From the NCBI RefSeq assembly GCF_001265075.1, contig NZ_LFKO01000001.1, positions 1,427,309 to 1,491,308 on the forward strand: DNA of 64,000 bases, written 5' to 3'. Origin of the DNA: Salinicoccus sp. YB14-2 (GTDB lineage Bacteria > Bacillota > Bacilli > Staphylococcales > Salinicoccaceae). Below the pieces are notes generated by a model, which did no database searches, had not been told where the DNA came from, and was given only the letters and a program-made list of their open reading frames with translations. Positions 26,579 through 36,237 of this stretch are shown one piece after another. How positions within the stretch are numbered: position 1 is the first letter of the stretch; every line of letters begins with the position of its first letter. The translations under genes were made by a program, and so were the position numbers.

Positions 26579-27262
26579 ATGAGATTGGATGATAAGACTT
26601 ATATAGTGGCAAATGCGACATCACCTCTTGGCTCTGATTTATCCAAGCACCTGGCGGGTGCTGGAGCAAACTTGATACTGACAAGTTTGGATCATGTCGA
26701 ATTGGATGATTTGCTTGAAGAAATAAAAGCCGACTCGACAGGACATCACAGTGCAGTTCTGCTGCAGCAGTCGAAAGAGATTGACTGGCTGAATGTGCTT
26801 TCAGAAATAGAGAAGGACTTTGACAGTCTTAACGGCATTATTCTCGTACACACTATTCATACGGAAAGTAAATCGATATATGATTTAAGTTTCGATGAAT
26901 TCAGTGAAGTGGTGAACGAGCATATTTGGGGAACATACCTCGGCACGAGAGTGCTGCGTCCTTTATTGAAAGATGAAAGTGAAGCTAAAATCATCAATGT
27001 GATTGAACCGTCATTTGAAGAAATTTATGAGCGAAACTTATATTACACTGTAACCGGTGCGATAGAAGCGCTGACTCATTCCACAGCAATTGAACTGAGC
27101 AAAGAAGATGTGGATGTGTATGCACTGAGCTACAGACCATCATTCAAAGAGTCAATGGATGAGTCTCTTGAAAGATCAAATCCCGAAGCGATCGGTACTG
27201 TTATGGATATACTGTCAGACAGTGGTACACAGCCGACCGGGGAAACAATTATCATTAATTAA
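26579..27262 (+). CDS. Short-chain dehydrogenase/reductase-like protein with degenerate active site
   Basis: A 227-residue Rossmann-fold protein. The cofactor loop reads NATSPLGSDLSKHL instead of TGxxxGIG, and the active-site region reads YYTVTGAIEAL, where the catalytic Lys of YxxxK is replaced. The N-terminal strand, the AGANLILTSL segment and the C-terminal PTGETIIIN still fit the SDR family. It has a sigma-B-like promoter and an AGGAGGT ribosome site and is monocistronic. It may bind nucleotide without catalysis (inference). Confidence 0.75.
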   Translation: MRLDDKTYIVANATSPLGSDLSKHLAGAGANLILTSLDHVELDDLLEEIKADSTGHHSAVLLQQSKEIDWLNVLSEIEKDFDSLNGIILVHTIHTESKSIYDLSFDEFSEVVNEHIWGTYLGTRVLRPLLKDESEAKIINVIEPSFEEIYERNLYYTVTGAIEALTHSTAIELSKEDVDVYALSYRPSFKESMDESLERSNPEAIGTVMDILSDSGTQPTGETIIIN

Positions 27263-27265
27263 AAG

Positions 27266-27291
27266 ACTACCTTTTATACAGGTAGTTTTTT
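27266..27291 (+). terminator. Terminator after the SDR-like gene
   Basis: ACTACC and GGTAGT pair around a 9-base loop followed by T6. Confidence 0.85.
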
Positions 27292-27314
27292 ATTGGTAAT
27301 ATTAATCATCCTGC

Positions 27315-27374
27315 TTGAAAATCGGCATATAGGGTGTATAATAATAATTACGCTCGTAATGATAATCATTATCA
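27315..27374 (+). promoter_or_regulatory. Promoter and Fur box of the sst siderophore operon
   Basis: TTGAAA (27315-27320), 16-base spacer, TATAAT (27337-27342). Downstream lies TGATAATCATTATCA (27360-27374), a perfect 7-1-7 Fur palindrome placed just after the expected transcription start, where Fur-Fe2+ would block the polymerase. Confidence 0.9.
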
Positions 27375-27390
27375 GTTAAGGATGGTGGAA

Positions 27391-28359
27391 ATGGCAAAAA
27401 AATTATTTCGTCTTGATATTCTGATTATCATACTTATAGTCCTATCTATAATCTCTATGTTTGTAGGAGTAATTCCACTATCTATAAATGAGATATTTAG
27501 TTTATCAGAGGAGCAGAAAAATATATTGGCATCCAGTCGATTTCCAAGAACGATTTCGATTATAATTGCCGGAGCTTCGCTTGCGGTCAGCGGTCTGATT
27601 ATGCAGCAGCTCACAAGAAACAAATTTGTTTCTCCTACCACTGCCGGTACGATGGACTGGGCACAGCTGGGTATTTTAATCGGTATCATTGCATTTCCGG
27701 CCATCAACTTATTCGGCAGACTGGCATTTGCATTAATACTGTCCATGTTCGGTACATTATTGTTTATGCAGATTATCACACGTGTCAAATTGAAAGATGT
27801 GATTTTCGTTCCGCTTATCGGCTTAATGCTCGGCGGTGTTGTTTCAAGTATTGCAACATTCATCGCCCTCAGAACGAATACACTGCAGATTATTACCGGT
27901 TGGATGCATGGCAGTTTCTCAACAGTTATATCAGGCAGATATGAGATTTTATACATAAGTATTCCACTGCTCATCGTCGCAATTCTTTTTGCAAATCAGT
28001 TTACCGTTGCGGGTATGGGCGAAGACTTCTCCAAAAACCTTGGTATGAACTATACAAGAATCTTATACACCGGATTATTTATCACCGCAGCAATTACAGC
28101 ACTCGTTGTTGTAACAGTCGGTATGCTGCCATTTCTCGGGTTGATCATACCCAATATCGTTTCAATGTTCAGAGGAGACCATCTCCAAAAGACGATATAT
28201 TTAACCGCAGTTTTAGGTGCGATATTTGTGATGATTTGTGATATTTTAGGCAGACTTCTCATCTATCCATATGAAATCTCTGTCGGTTTGATGATTGCTA
28301 TATTTGGCAGCTCTATCTTCTTGTGGATGATATTCAGGAGGGTCAGAGCGGATGCTTAA
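27391..28359 (+). CDS. sstA: Siderophore ABC transporter permease SstA
   Basis: A 322-residue FecCD-type permease with eight or more predicted helices (SRFPRTISIIIAGASLAVSG and GLIIPNIVSM motifs). A frame extends to GTG 27334, inside the promoter, so it cannot be the start; ATG 27391, with GGTGG before it, lies downstream of the Fur box. First gene of sstABCD, which imports catecholate-type siderophore iron in staphylococci. Confidence 0.88.
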   Translation: MAKKLFRLDILIIILIVLSIISMFVGVIPLSINEIFSLSEEQKNILASSRFPRTISIIIAGASLAVSGLIMQQLTRNKFVSPTTAGTMDWAQLGILIGIIAFPAINLFGRLAFALILSMFGTLLFMQIITRVKLKDVIFVPLIGLMLGGVVSSIATFIALRTNTLQIITGWMHGSFSTVISGRYEILYISIPLLIVAILFANQFTVAGMGEDFSKNLGMNYTRILYTGLFITAAITALVVVTVGMLPFLGLIIPNIVSMFRGDHLQKTIYLTAVLGAIFVMICDILGRLLIYPYEISVGLMIAIFGSSIFLWMIFRRVRADA

Positions 28360-29311
28360 AGATCATAAAAACAGACTTCTTTTAGTACTGTCAATTGTAA
28401 CGGTCATAGTCATCGTTTTTTATATGCTCTTCCAAATTGACTTTGATATTCTTTTCTATCAATTACCGTCAAGAGGAAGGCGCATACTCTCAATAGTGAT
28501 TGTTGGGGTTGCGATTGCAGTTTCTACAGTGATTTTTCAGACTATCGTTAAAAACAGAATTTTGACTCCATCTATAATGGGGCTTGATTCTGTCTATGTA
28601 TTCATACAGACATCGATTGTATTTATCGCAGGAGTGAGTTCTCCGTTTCTGCTGAACGCACATTTCAATTACTTTCTCAGTTTAGGCCTGCTGACATTAT
28701 TTACACTTTTCGTATTCAGGTATTTATTTAAACTGACAAAAAGCAACGTATTCATCCTGCTGCTGATCGGTATCATATTAGGTACCTTTTTCGGCAATCT
28801 GTCTACATTCATGCAGCAGCTCATCAGTCCGGATGACTTTTTGGTGCTGCAGAACACACTTTTTGCATCATTCAATGTGGTCAATGAAGATCTGATGCTG
28901 CTGACAGCAATTATCCTTATTATTATGCTGATTATCGTACTTAAGGATTTTCACTCGCTGGATGTGTTGGCACTTGGCCGGGACGGCGCGATAAATCTGG
29001 GTGTGAATTATGATAGGAAAGTTTCACAGTTACTCGTTATTGTGGCAATACTTGTGTCGGTTTCTACAGCACTGGTCGGTCCGATAATGTTTCTCGGACT
29101 GCTGGTCGTAAATATCGCACACGAACTTTTTAAAACATATAAACATATATACTTGATCATCGGAACATCTCTGATCAGCATCATAGCTTTAGTTGTCGGA
29201 CAGATGATAGTACAGTTCGTTTTCCAGAACAGTGTAGAAATCAGTGTTATAATTAACTTGGTCGGTGGCGTTTACTTTATTTATTTAATGCTTAGGAGGG
29301 GACGCGAATGA
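28352..29311 (+). CDS. sstB: Siderophore ABC transporter permease SstB
   Basis: A 319-residue FecCD-type permease, partner of SstA (SRGRRILSIVIVGVAIAVS and GPIMFLGLLVVNIAHELF segments). Overlaps sstA by eight bases and sstC by four, indicating a coupled transport operon. Confidence 0.88.
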   Translation: MLKDHKNRLLLVLSIVTVIVIVFYMLFQIDFDILFYQLPSRGRRILSIVIVGVAIAVSTVIFQTIVKNRILTPSIMGLDSVYVFIQTSIVFIAGVSSPFLLNAHFNYFLSLGLLTLFTLFVFRYLFKLTKSNVFILLLIGIILGTFFGNLSTFMQQLISPDDFLVLQNTLFASFNVVNEDLMLLTAIILIIMLIIVLKDFHSLDVLALGRDGAINLGVNYDRKVSQLLVIVAILVSVSTALVGPIMFLGLLVVNIAHELFKTYKHIYLIIGTSLISIIALVVGQMIVQFVFQNSVEISVIINLVGGVYFIYLMLRRGRE

Positions 29312-30117
29312 TTAGCGTCAAAGGAATCACAAAGTTGTATGGTGACAAAAAAGTGGTTGATGATGTATCTTTATCGATTGCAAAAGGTAAAATCACTTCT
29401 TTGATCGGCCCGAACGGAGCAGGAAAAAGTACTGTATTATCAATGATTACCCGATTACTCGACAATGACAGCGGTGAAGTGTTGCTGGAAGGTGACAATA
29501 TATTCACTCAACCCAATACGGATTTGGCTAAAAAGATATCCATCTTAAAACAGTCGAATCATCTTGAATTGAAAATTACTGTCCGTGAACTGATTGCATT
29601 TGGACGATATCCATATTCGAAAGGCCGTCTGACAAAAGAGGATAATGCTTTGATTGATGAGGCAATCAACTATATGGAACTCGAACAATTCGAGGACCGC
29701 TATATAGATGAGCTTTCAGGCGGACAGAGACAGCGTGCTTATATTGCAATGACTATTGCGCAGGATACAGAGTATATATTCCTGGATGAGCCGCTCAACA
29801 ATCTTGATATGAAGCACTCGGTACAGATTATGCAAATATTGAGAAGACTTGTGCGTGAAAGAAATAAAACAATCATTATCGTTATTCATGATATCAACTT
29901 TGCATCATGTTATTCAGACAATATTGTTGCGCTTAAAGATGGCGAGGTTGCAATCAGCGGCACGAAGAACGAAGTGATCAAGAAAGATATTCTTGAAGAG
30001 ATTTACGAAATGGAAATAAACATCGAATGTATCATGGGTCATCAGATCTGTATTTATTTTGATGAACATGCCGATGCGACAGTGGATGACTTTGTTAAGG
30101 AACAGGCGCAGATATAA
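29308..30117 (+). CDS. sstC: Siderophore ABC transporter ATP-binding protein SstC
   Basis: A 269-residue FepC-type ATPase with Walker A GPNGAGKST (about 32-40), signature LSGGQRQRAYIAM and Walker B YIFLDEPLNNLD. Drives SstAB-mediated import. Overlaps sstB by four bases. Confidence 0.9.
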   Translation: MISVKGITKLYGDKKVVDDVSLSIAKGKITSLIGPNGAGKSTVLSMITRLLDNDSGEVLLEGDNIFTQPNTDLAKKISILKQSNHLELKITVRELIAFGRYPYSKGRLTKEDNALIDEAINYMELEQFEDRYIDELSGGQRQRAYIAMTIAQDTEYIFLDEPLNNLDMKHSVQIMQILRRLVRERNKTIIIVIHDINFASCYSDNIVALKDGEVAISGTKNEVIKKDILEEIYEMEINIECIMGHQICIYFDEHADATVDDFVKEQAQI

Positions 30118-30224
30118 ACAGGCGTTTCATACTTTAAGGAGGTGATGGACTAATATCGGATGTAATATAGTAGTATTTTTTAGTGGGGGCTAAAAATCAC
30201 TATTATTCAGAAAGAGGTAATGGA

Positions 30225-31307
30225 ATGAAATTTAGAAATTTATACTTAATGTTAACATTTGCACTTGTTTTAGTATTAGCAGCGTGTGGTAATTCAGAGG
30301 GTGGAGATGACAGTGAGTCTTCTGACGAATCTTCAGCAGGTGCTGAGGAATCGACTGAAGAAACAGTGAGTTTCGAAAACACATTTGAAGTATCACCTGG
30401 AGACGGCGAAGACCGGGGAGCAGAAGGCGAAGAAGTGACAGAAACGATCGAAGTACCTAAAAACCCTGAAAAGGTTGCTATTTTTGACCTGGGTGTAGTT
30501 TCAACTTTCCAGGCGCTGGGCCTGGAAGACAAAATTGCAGGACTGCCTAAAGGTGAAGGAAATGGCTCATTATCTGAAACATTGTCAGAATTTGAGTCCG
30601 ATGAATATGCGAACCTGGGCGGATTGAAAGATCCTGACTTCGAAGAAATCGCAAGATTACAGCCTGATGTCATCATGATTCACGGCCGCCAGGCAACAGA
30701 AAACAACTTAGCAGAGTTTGAAAGAGTCGCTCCTGAAGCCGAGGTATTATATGTAGCTGCTGATAATGCATCATACTTTGAGGATATCAAAGAAATGACG
30801 CAGCTTATCGGTGAGTTATACGGTGAAGAAGAAGCGGCGGGCACTTTGGTTGAAGATATGGATAACAGAATAGAAGAAGTAAGCAGTAAAGTTGCAGAGG
30901 TTGAAGACAATTCTATGCTTTTCATCCAGACCAATGGTGAAAGTTCTGTATCCTTCCATGGTACAGGTGGAAGATTCGGTTACCTTTATGACACATTCGG
31001 TTTTAGTTCAGCCGATGAATTTGACGATGCCAGCGACAGCCACGGCTCTCAGGTAAACTATGAGTTTATAGCAAATGCTGATCCGGCTCTGATGTTTGTA
31101 ATGGACAGGGGTGCAGTAGCAGGCGGTGGAGAATCGACGCCGGTTGATACATTGATCAACTCTACTACGGATTCGGCAACTGCCGTACAAAATGAGAATA
31201 TTTTCTCACTTAATCCGCAAGTTTGGTACTTGAATGCTGGCGGTTATGAAACTGCGATGGTTCAAATTGATGAAGTTGAAGAGGCTGTAGACAGCCTGAC
31301 AGAATAA
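30225..31307 (+). CDS. sstD: Siderophore-binding lipoprotein SstD
   Basis: A 360-residue substrate-binding lipoprotein: signal peptide with lipobox LAAC (Cys about residue 21), a long acidic Ser/Glu linker (about 23-70) and a FepB/CeuE-type periplasmic-binding domain (PKNPEKVAIFDLGVVSTFQALG onwards). The frame extends upstream to 30183, but the ATG at 30225 (GAGGTAATG context) starts the signal peptide. It is about 105 bases after sstC with a second GGAGGTGATGG near 30139 that does not lead into a long frame. Confidence 0.88.
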   Translation: MKFRNLYLMLTFALVLVLAACGNSEGGDDSESSDESSAGAEESTEETVSFENTFEVSPGDGEDRGAEGEEVTETIEVPKNPEKVAIFDLGVVSTFQALGLEDKIAGLPKGEGNGSLSETLSEFESDEYANLGGLKDPDFEEIARLQPDVIMIHGRQATENNLAEFERVAPEAEVLYVAADNASYFEDIKEMTQLIGELYGEEEAAGTLVEDMDNRIEEVSSKVAEVEDNSMLFIQTNGESSVSFHGTGGRFGYLYDTFGFSSADEFDDASDSHGSQVNYEFIANADPALMFVMDRGAVAGGGESTPVDTLINSTTDSATAVQNENIFSLNPQVWYLNAGGYETAMVQIDEVEEAVDSLTE

Positions 31308-31314
31308 TAAAATG

Positions 31315-31346
31315 AAAAAGGATCCGTAAATTTACGGATCCTTTTT
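31315..31346. terminator. Terminator between sstD and murB
   Basis: A perfect 32-base palindrome, AAAAAGGATCCGTAAA followed by its reverse complement, gives a long stem with A and T flanks on both strands, suited to ending both convergent transcripts. Confidence 0.9.
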
Positions 31347-31367
31347 CGTATGCAAATTTAATGGCGT

Positions 31368-32306
31368 TTATTTATGTCTGTCGACTCTTTTATAAACAGG
31401 TTCTCCGATGACTCTGACTTCTGTATCGAGCTCGATGCCGTAGTTCTCCAGAACCGTGTTTTTGACGAAGTTGATCAGGTCTTCGTAATCACCGGCAGTA
31501 CCGTTATCTACATTGACCATGAAACCCGCATGCTTCTTGGAAACTTCAACACCGCCGATGCGATACCCCTGAAGACCGCTGTCCTGAATCAGTTTACCTG
31601 CAAAATTGCCGGGCGGTCTTTGGAATACACTGCCGCATGAAGGGTATTCGAGCGGCTGTTTACTTTCTCTCCGTTCGGTCAAATCATCCATCATTGCATT
31701 GATGTCCTCGATTTTAGCAGGTGTCATCTTGAACTTCGCTTCCAAAATGACATAATTATTTTCCTGGATGATACTCCGACGGTAGGCAAGCTCCAGCTCC
31801 TCATTCGACAGAGTCAAGAGTTCTCCGTGCTCTGTAGCAACTGTGGCTTCGAGAAGACAGTCTTTCACTTCACCGCCGTACGCGCCGGCATTCATATAAA
31901 CGGCCCCCCCGACACTGCCGGGTATGCCGCAGGCAAACTCAAGTCCGCTGACAGTGTTGTCCCTGGCAAACCTTGAAACATCGATGATGGCTCTCCCGCT
32001 GCCGACGGTGATCACGTTATCTTCGATGTTCAGATGCGTCAGAGCAAGCAGGTTTAAAACGACACCCCTGATTCCGCCATCTCTGATTATGATATTGGAC
32101 CCGTTGCCGAGATATGTGACGGGAACATGGTTTTCACTGCAGTAATGCAGTACTTTACATGCATCATCAAAGTCGCCTACAGTGATATAAAAATCTGCAG
32201 GTCCTCCTGTTTCAGTATAGGTATAGTTTTTTAATGGTTCATCAGTTTTTATTGTTGAGTTAGTTAACTGCCTTTTCAAGTCTTGCTCGATCAGCTTCTT
32301 ATCCAC
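31368..32306 (-). CDS. murB: UDP-N-acetylenolpyruvoylglucosamine reductase MurB
   Basis: A 312-residue flavoenzyme for the second step of peptidoglycan precursor synthesis. FAD-binding [10 protein letters not shown] and [22 protein letters not shown] motifs are visible, and the catalytic Ser lies in [11 protein letters not shown]. The GTG start at 32306 follows AAAGGA. High similarity to staphylococcal MurB is evident along the whole length. Single gene, convergent with sstABCD. Confidence 0.95.
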   Translation of the reverse strand: MDKKLIEQDLKRQLTNSTIKTDEPLKNYTYTETGGPADFYITVGDFDDACKVLHYCSENHVPVTYLGNGSNIIIRDGGIRGVVLNLLALTHLNIEDNVITVGSGRAIIDVSRFARDNTVSGLEFACGIPGSVGGAVYMNAGAYGGEVKDCLLEATVATEHGELLTLSNEELELAYRRSIIQENNYVILEAKFKMTPAKIEDINAMMDDLTERRESKQPLEYPSCGSVFQRPPGNFAGKLIQDSGLQGYRIGGVEVSKKHAGFMVNVDNGTAGDYEDLINFVKNTVLENYGIELDTEVRVIGEPVYKRVDRHK

Positions 32307-32463
32307 AATTACAAATCCTTTCGAATTATGCTATTAATCATTATAAATGAATATTCCCCATTTTGGAACTGACACTCATGAAGTTTGTATACAAACAGTG
32401 AATATGTTATATTTTTACTATAATTTTGCTTTTTGGTTTTATATAAATAAGGATGTGACTTAT

Positions 32464-33360
32464 GTGAAAGTGAAACAAATGGTCACCTTTAATTTATTGC
32501 TTATTTTTATATTAATATTAAGTGCATGTGGCAATCGTTTAGCTGAAGAAATCGAAGGATATCAACAGCAGATGGATGATGTTTACACGATAAATGACGA
32601 ATTAACCAATCACCTGGATAATATAGATAGTGATAAAATACAAAATCATATCTCTGATTTGGATACTGATTTTGAAAGTGAAGAATTGGAAGAGATGATT
32701 TCTGAACTTGAAGGTGAGATACTGCCGCTTGCTGAATCATTGAATACAAAAGTGGAAGAAATAGAAGTGAGCGATGAAGATATAAAAGAGCAGCACGATA
32801 AATTTGTAGAAAGTGCTCAAGTAAAATATGAATTTGCAGAGCAGTTAAGTGATTATTTAAGCACATATCAGAACTCCGTTCAGGCGAGTGAACGGCTGAT
32901 TGCCCTCAGTCAGTCGTTTATGGACAATCAAAAAGAGAGAGATGACATTATTGAAAATGCATCGGATGATGCGGTCGTAGATGAAATCAATACACTGATC
33001 GATCAGCTGAATGCAAACAGTGATGAGCTTGATGAAGCATCTAAAATTCTCGAAGGTGATGAATCCATACAGAGCAAACAAGAACAGATAGATGAAGTAT
33101 TGCTGCCGATGCTTGACGAACACGTGGATTCGCTGAATCAGATCAATCTATCCACACAGCAGGCGAATAATGTACGGTCGATCAGCCTGGAGATGTACTA
33201 CGGCTATGTCTCCTATTATGAAGAAAGAAAAAACACAATGCTCTATAATGAGAAACTGCAGAATATCCAGCTTCAGAACATTTTATCTCTGCAGCAAAGT
33301 TATCAGAGACTGGATGAGGACTACAAACAGGAAATGGAAGAACTACAGAGTGGTGAATAA
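32464..33360 (+). CDS. YkyA-like cell-wall-binding lipoprotein
   Basis: A 298-residue lipoprotein with lipobox LSAC (Cys about residue 22) followed by an almost wholly helical, acidic, coiled-coil-rich body (IEGYQQQMDDVYTINDEL...). This matches the YkyA putative cell-wall-binding lipoprotein family. The frame runs upstream to 32347, but GTG 32464, ten bases after AAGGATGTGA, is the first start leading directly into the signal peptide. Divergent from murB. Confidence 0.75.
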   Translation: MKVKQMVTFNLLLIFILILSACGNRLAEEIEGYQQQMDDVYTINDELTNHLDNIDSDKIQNHISDLDTDFESEELEEMISELEGEILPLAESLNTKVEEIEVSDEDIKEQHDKFVESAQVKYEFAEQLSDYLSTYQNSVQASERLIALSQSFMDNQKERDDIIENASDDAVVDEINTLIDQLNANSDELDEASKILEGDESIQSKQEQIDEVLLPMLDEHVDSLNQINLSTQQANNVRSISLEMYYGYVSYYEERKNTMLYNEKLQNIQLQNILSLQQSYQRLDEDYKQEMEELQSGE

Positions 33361-33383
33361 AATGACCACTCTATATTTTTTTC
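33347..33383. terminator. Terminator overlapping the end of the YkyA-like gene
   Basis: AGAGTGGT and ACCACTCT pair across the stop codon, followed by an AT-rich T-tract. It also touches the stop of the convergent small membrane gene. Confidence 0.75.
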
Positions 33384-33610
33384 TTTCCCTGCACTTGTTT
33401 TTCATGTAATGGGTGATTTGGATCATTTTCAATTTTACTGATGAATACATTGCGGAAGATCAATGTAACACCCCACAGAGCAAAAACTCCCAGCAATGCA
33501 TATGATATTGTCGCGTTATTATTGAAGTCCAAGAAGAACAGAATGACGACAAGGAATAATGCCAGGTTTACTGTATCGAGCATGTTCCAGCGTTTAATCG
33601 GCTTGTTCAT
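33371..33610 (-). CDS. Small two-helix membrane protein
   Basis: A 79-residue protein with two membrane helices (about 13-31 and 36-53) and a charged, Lys-rich C-terminus (HPLHEKQVQGKKKI). GGAGGT precedes the ATG. No family recognised. Confidence 0.65.
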   Translation of the reverse strand: MNKPIKRWNMLDTVNLALFLVVILFFLDFNNNATISYALLGVFALWGVTLIFRNVFISKIENDPNHPLHEKQVQGKKKI

Positions 33611-33714
33611 AATACTACCTCCAATCCTAGAAAAATGTAATATGCAAAAAATTCGATTTGCTATATAATTGATTTAATGATAAATTATATTAAGTTTAAT
33701 AAGAAGGTGATGAA

Positions 33715-34035
33715 ATGTTAACTAAAATAACAAATATTGATTCATTTGAAAAACTGTTAGATTCAAAAGAATTTTTCTTCTTTCTTAAACATTCAAATAC
33801 TTGTCCCATTTCTGCAGGCGCTTTTGAAGAATTTCAAAAATTCCATTATGAGAGAGATATTGATGGATACTATTTAATTGTACAAGACCACAGAGAACTA
33901 TCTAACTATATTAGTGAAAAATACGATATTAAACATGAATCGCCACAGGCTTTTTACTTTGATAACAGTGAAGTAAAGTGGCATGATTCACATAACAAAA
34001 TATCATTGACAAACCTTGCTTCAGTGGAAGATTAA
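33715..34035 (+). CDS. brxC: Monothiol bacilliredoxin BrxC (YtxJ family)
   Basis: A 106-residue thioredoxin-fold protein with the TCPIS active site (Cys about residue 30) typical of YtxJ/DUF2847, which reduces bacillithiol-protein mixed disulfides. It implies bacillithiol as the low-molecular-weight thiol, as expected for Staphylococcaceae. AAGGTGATGAA precedes the ATG; a TATAAT at 33664-33669 is a likely -10. Own terminator follows. Confidence 0.85.
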   Translation: MLTKITNIDSFEKLLDSKEFFFFLKHSNTCPISAGAFEEFQKFHYERDIDGYYLIVQDHRELSNYISEKYDIKHESPQAFYFDNSEVKWHDSHNKISLTNLASVED

Positions 34036-34038
34036 AGA

Positions 34039-34070
34039 TAAACCCAAACATTCCGTTTGGGTTTATTTTA
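34039..34070. terminator. Bidirectional terminator between brxC and the GGDEF gene
   Basis: TAAACCCAAAC pairs with GTTTGGGTTTA around ATTCC, with A/T flanks; overlaps the last codons of the leftward GGDEF gene. Confidence 0.88.
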
Positions 34071-35106
34071 TTATAGGTGAAAACATCACCTGATTCTGCC
34101 CCATCTTTTTAGCTGCATGCAGCATATTATCGGCATCTTTGAAAAGCTCTCTTCTGCTTATCTTCTGAGTTTTAAAGCCGATACCTACAGAAACGGTCAG
34201 CATAATGACTTCGTTTTCACCGACATGAAATTTTGTATTCTCAACCGCATTCCGTATCGCTTCGGCAAGACGTACAGTCTTATCGAACGAAATATCCGGT
34301 ATGAGCATCGCAAACTCTTCACCGCCGTTTCTGTAAATGGAACCGCCGGTCGGCACATAATTTTTGAGCAGTCCCGTGATCTGTTTGATGACAGCATCAC
34401 CCGCAGTATAGTCATGCATATCGTTAACCACCTTGAAGTGATCGATATCGATTAACAGCATACTGACGTTTTCAGCTTTCTGGCTCAGACGGTTGACTTC
34501 ATTATCCAGTGCTTTTATATTGCCGAGCTGTGTTAAATGATCGACATAATCTTCGGTGTTCAGACGCTTGAGCACTTTCACCATGGAATTGATATCCTGG
34601 TACATGATGCTTGCAGTGACCATCACAGCCGAACTCATCGCACTGATGATGACAAACTGCATCAGGACGAGGGGCTGGATGAAAAGGTGGATGCCTGTCA
34701 GAAAGAGCAGAGTGAATATCAGGTTGACCCAGGTGATGATATTGGTATTCACCGATTTGAAAAACGGAATGCTGAATACCACTATCAAATACAAGCCGGC
34801 AAATATCACGATTTCAATCAGGCTGTGCCCGATAAGAAAGTAATGGGCGGCACCCACTATCACCATGCCTGCGATTTTAATGTGCACTTTATTTTGTATA
34901 AGAAGCATCGGAACGAAAAACAAACTGAAACTGTAGCCGCGGTATTCAATCGGTACAAATAAAAGAAGGACGGCTAAGGTGACCATCAACGTCACCTGAA
35001 ACATCGGTGATGATAACCTTGCTGAGTCCTCCGTATATTGAATGCGATGGAAGAGATAGATGCCGCTGATTGTCAATGAGATGTTCAAAACAAAATCTAT
35101 TAGCAT
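34063..35106 (-). CDS. gdpS: GGDEF-domain membrane protein GdpS
   Basis: A 347-residue protein with six or so N-terminal helices (about 1-165) and a C-terminal GGDEF domain (about 185-345). The signature is RNGGEEF, and DIDHFKVVND is intact. There is no RxxD inhibitory site just before it. By synteny (next to LCP, tagO, FakB) it matches GdpS, the sole GGDEF protein of staphylococci, which affects gene expression independently of cyclic-di-GMP synthesis. GGGAGGGTGA precedes the ATG. Same transcript as the LCP gene, 39 bases upstream. Confidence 0.85.
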   Translation of the reverse strand: MLIDFVLNISLTISGIYLFHRIQYTEDSARLSSPMFQVTLMVTLAVLLLFVPIEYRGYSFSLFFVPMLLIQNKVHIKIAGMVIVGAAHYFLIGHSLIEIVIFAGLYLIVVFSIPFFKSVNTNIITWVNLIFTLLFLTGIHLFIQPLVLMQFVIISAMSSAVMVTASIMYQDINSMVKVLKRLNTEDYVDHLTQLGNIKALDNEVNRLSQKAENVSMLLIDIDHFKVVNDMHDYTAGDAVIKQITGLLKNYVPTGGSIYRNGGEEFAMLIPDISFDKTVRLAEAIRNAVENTKFHVGENEVIMLTVSVGIGFKTQKISRRELFKDADNMLHAAKKMGQNQVMFSPIIK

Positions 35107-35145
35107 GTGATCACCCTCCCATCAAAATTATTTTGCTGAACAGAT

Positions 35146-36108
35146 TTACTCTTCTATTTCAAGGTTGCCCTTCAGTTCTGAAGTGACCTCATTATATGAA
35201 GCTTCATCAGGGAAGAAGTAATACAATCCATCATCCTGTGAACGTTCGTCATAACCATCAAGTAACAGTCGGTCCAGATTTTGAGCCGGCTCCTGGTAAG
35301 TTGAACGCAGTTTATTCATTTCATTAAACTGGATGTTGGTGCGTATGTTTTCTCCAAGGACGTCTAAAATGGAATTGAAATTGGTTACTGTCTGGACACT
35401 CATCAGTTCATCGGCGATGCTTTGGACGACCTGCTGCTGTCTTTGCTGACGACCTGAGTCCCCGCCGGAGCCCGGGTCATACCTTGCTCTTGAGAAGGCC
35501 AGCGCCATGTCTCCATCCATTTCGTACGTTTCACCGGCCTGGAAGGAATACTTGGATTGTTCGAAAGTATCTTCGCTTGTGACTGAAACCCCGCCAACTT
35601 CATCTATGATGTTGGTAAAGCCGTCCATATTTATTGAAACGAAATAATCGATCGGTACATCTAAAAAGTTTTCAACTGTATCTTTTGCCATCATAGGACC
35701 GCCGTACGCATAAGAATGGTTAATCTTTTCAACGGTATCACGGCCGACAATCTCTGCTTGTGTATCTCTCGGAATACTTACGATGTTGCCTTCGCCGGTA
35801 TCCGGATTTAAAGTGACGACCATGATTGTGTCTGAACGTCGTCCTCTCATATCTTCATTACGTGCCTGGTCATCGTCGGTACCGAATAGTACGACTGATA
35901 TCGGATCGCCTTCGCTGATTTCAACTTCAGCCTGTCTGAGGTTGGACTGGGAACCTTCAAACTCAGCATCGTACATATTATTTGCCGTACTTCTAAGTTG
36001 AAAGTATACATATGCCAGTATTCCACCTACAATAAGGATGAACACTAATAAAATAACGATCATAACGATGAATACCGGGTGTAGTCCTTTACGTCTGGTT
36101 CGTCTCAT
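35146..36108 (-). CDS. LytR-CpsA-Psr (LCP) family cell-wall polymer ligase
   Basis: A 320-residue membrane-anchored protein: short basic tail, one helix (about 12-36), then the LCP domain (about 60-230). Motifs: GTDD, RRSDTIMVVTLNP, SIPRDTQ and the AFSRARYDPGSGGDSGRQQRQQQ segment with the Arg residues that grip the lipid pyrophosphate. LCP enzymes join wall teichoic acid or capsule to peptidoglycan, and tagO is divergent next door. AAAGGAG precedes the ATG. Confidence 0.9.
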   Translation of the reverse strand: MRRTRRKGLHPVFIVMIVILLVFILIVGGILAYVYFQLRSTANNMYDAEFEGSQSNLRQAEVEISEGDPISVVLFGTDDDQARNEDMRGRRSDTIMVVTLNPDTGEGNIVSIPRDTQAEIVGRDTVEKINHSYAYGGPMMAKDTVENFLDVPIDYFVSINMDGFTNIIDEVGGVSVTSEDTFEQSKYSFQAGETYEMDGDMALAFSRARYDPGSGGDSGRQQRQQQVVQSIADELMSVQTVTNFNSILDVLGENIRTNIQFNEMNKLRSTYQEPAQNLDRLLLDGYDERSQDDGLYYFFPDEASYNEVTSELKGNLEIEE

Positions 36109-36237
36109 AAATTTAACTCCTTTGTTTGATTGATATAATTATACAATGAAAAGAACTTAATTTAAATACAGATTCAATTCGATTTCATATTTTGAATGTG
36201 ATATATTAAATTGAAAATATAATGAACGGTGATGGGT

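Noticed and set aside
30139..30182. Extra small gene between sstC and sstD behind GGAGGTGATGG
   Set aside because: The ribosome-site-like sequence is followed by an early stop and no sustained frame.
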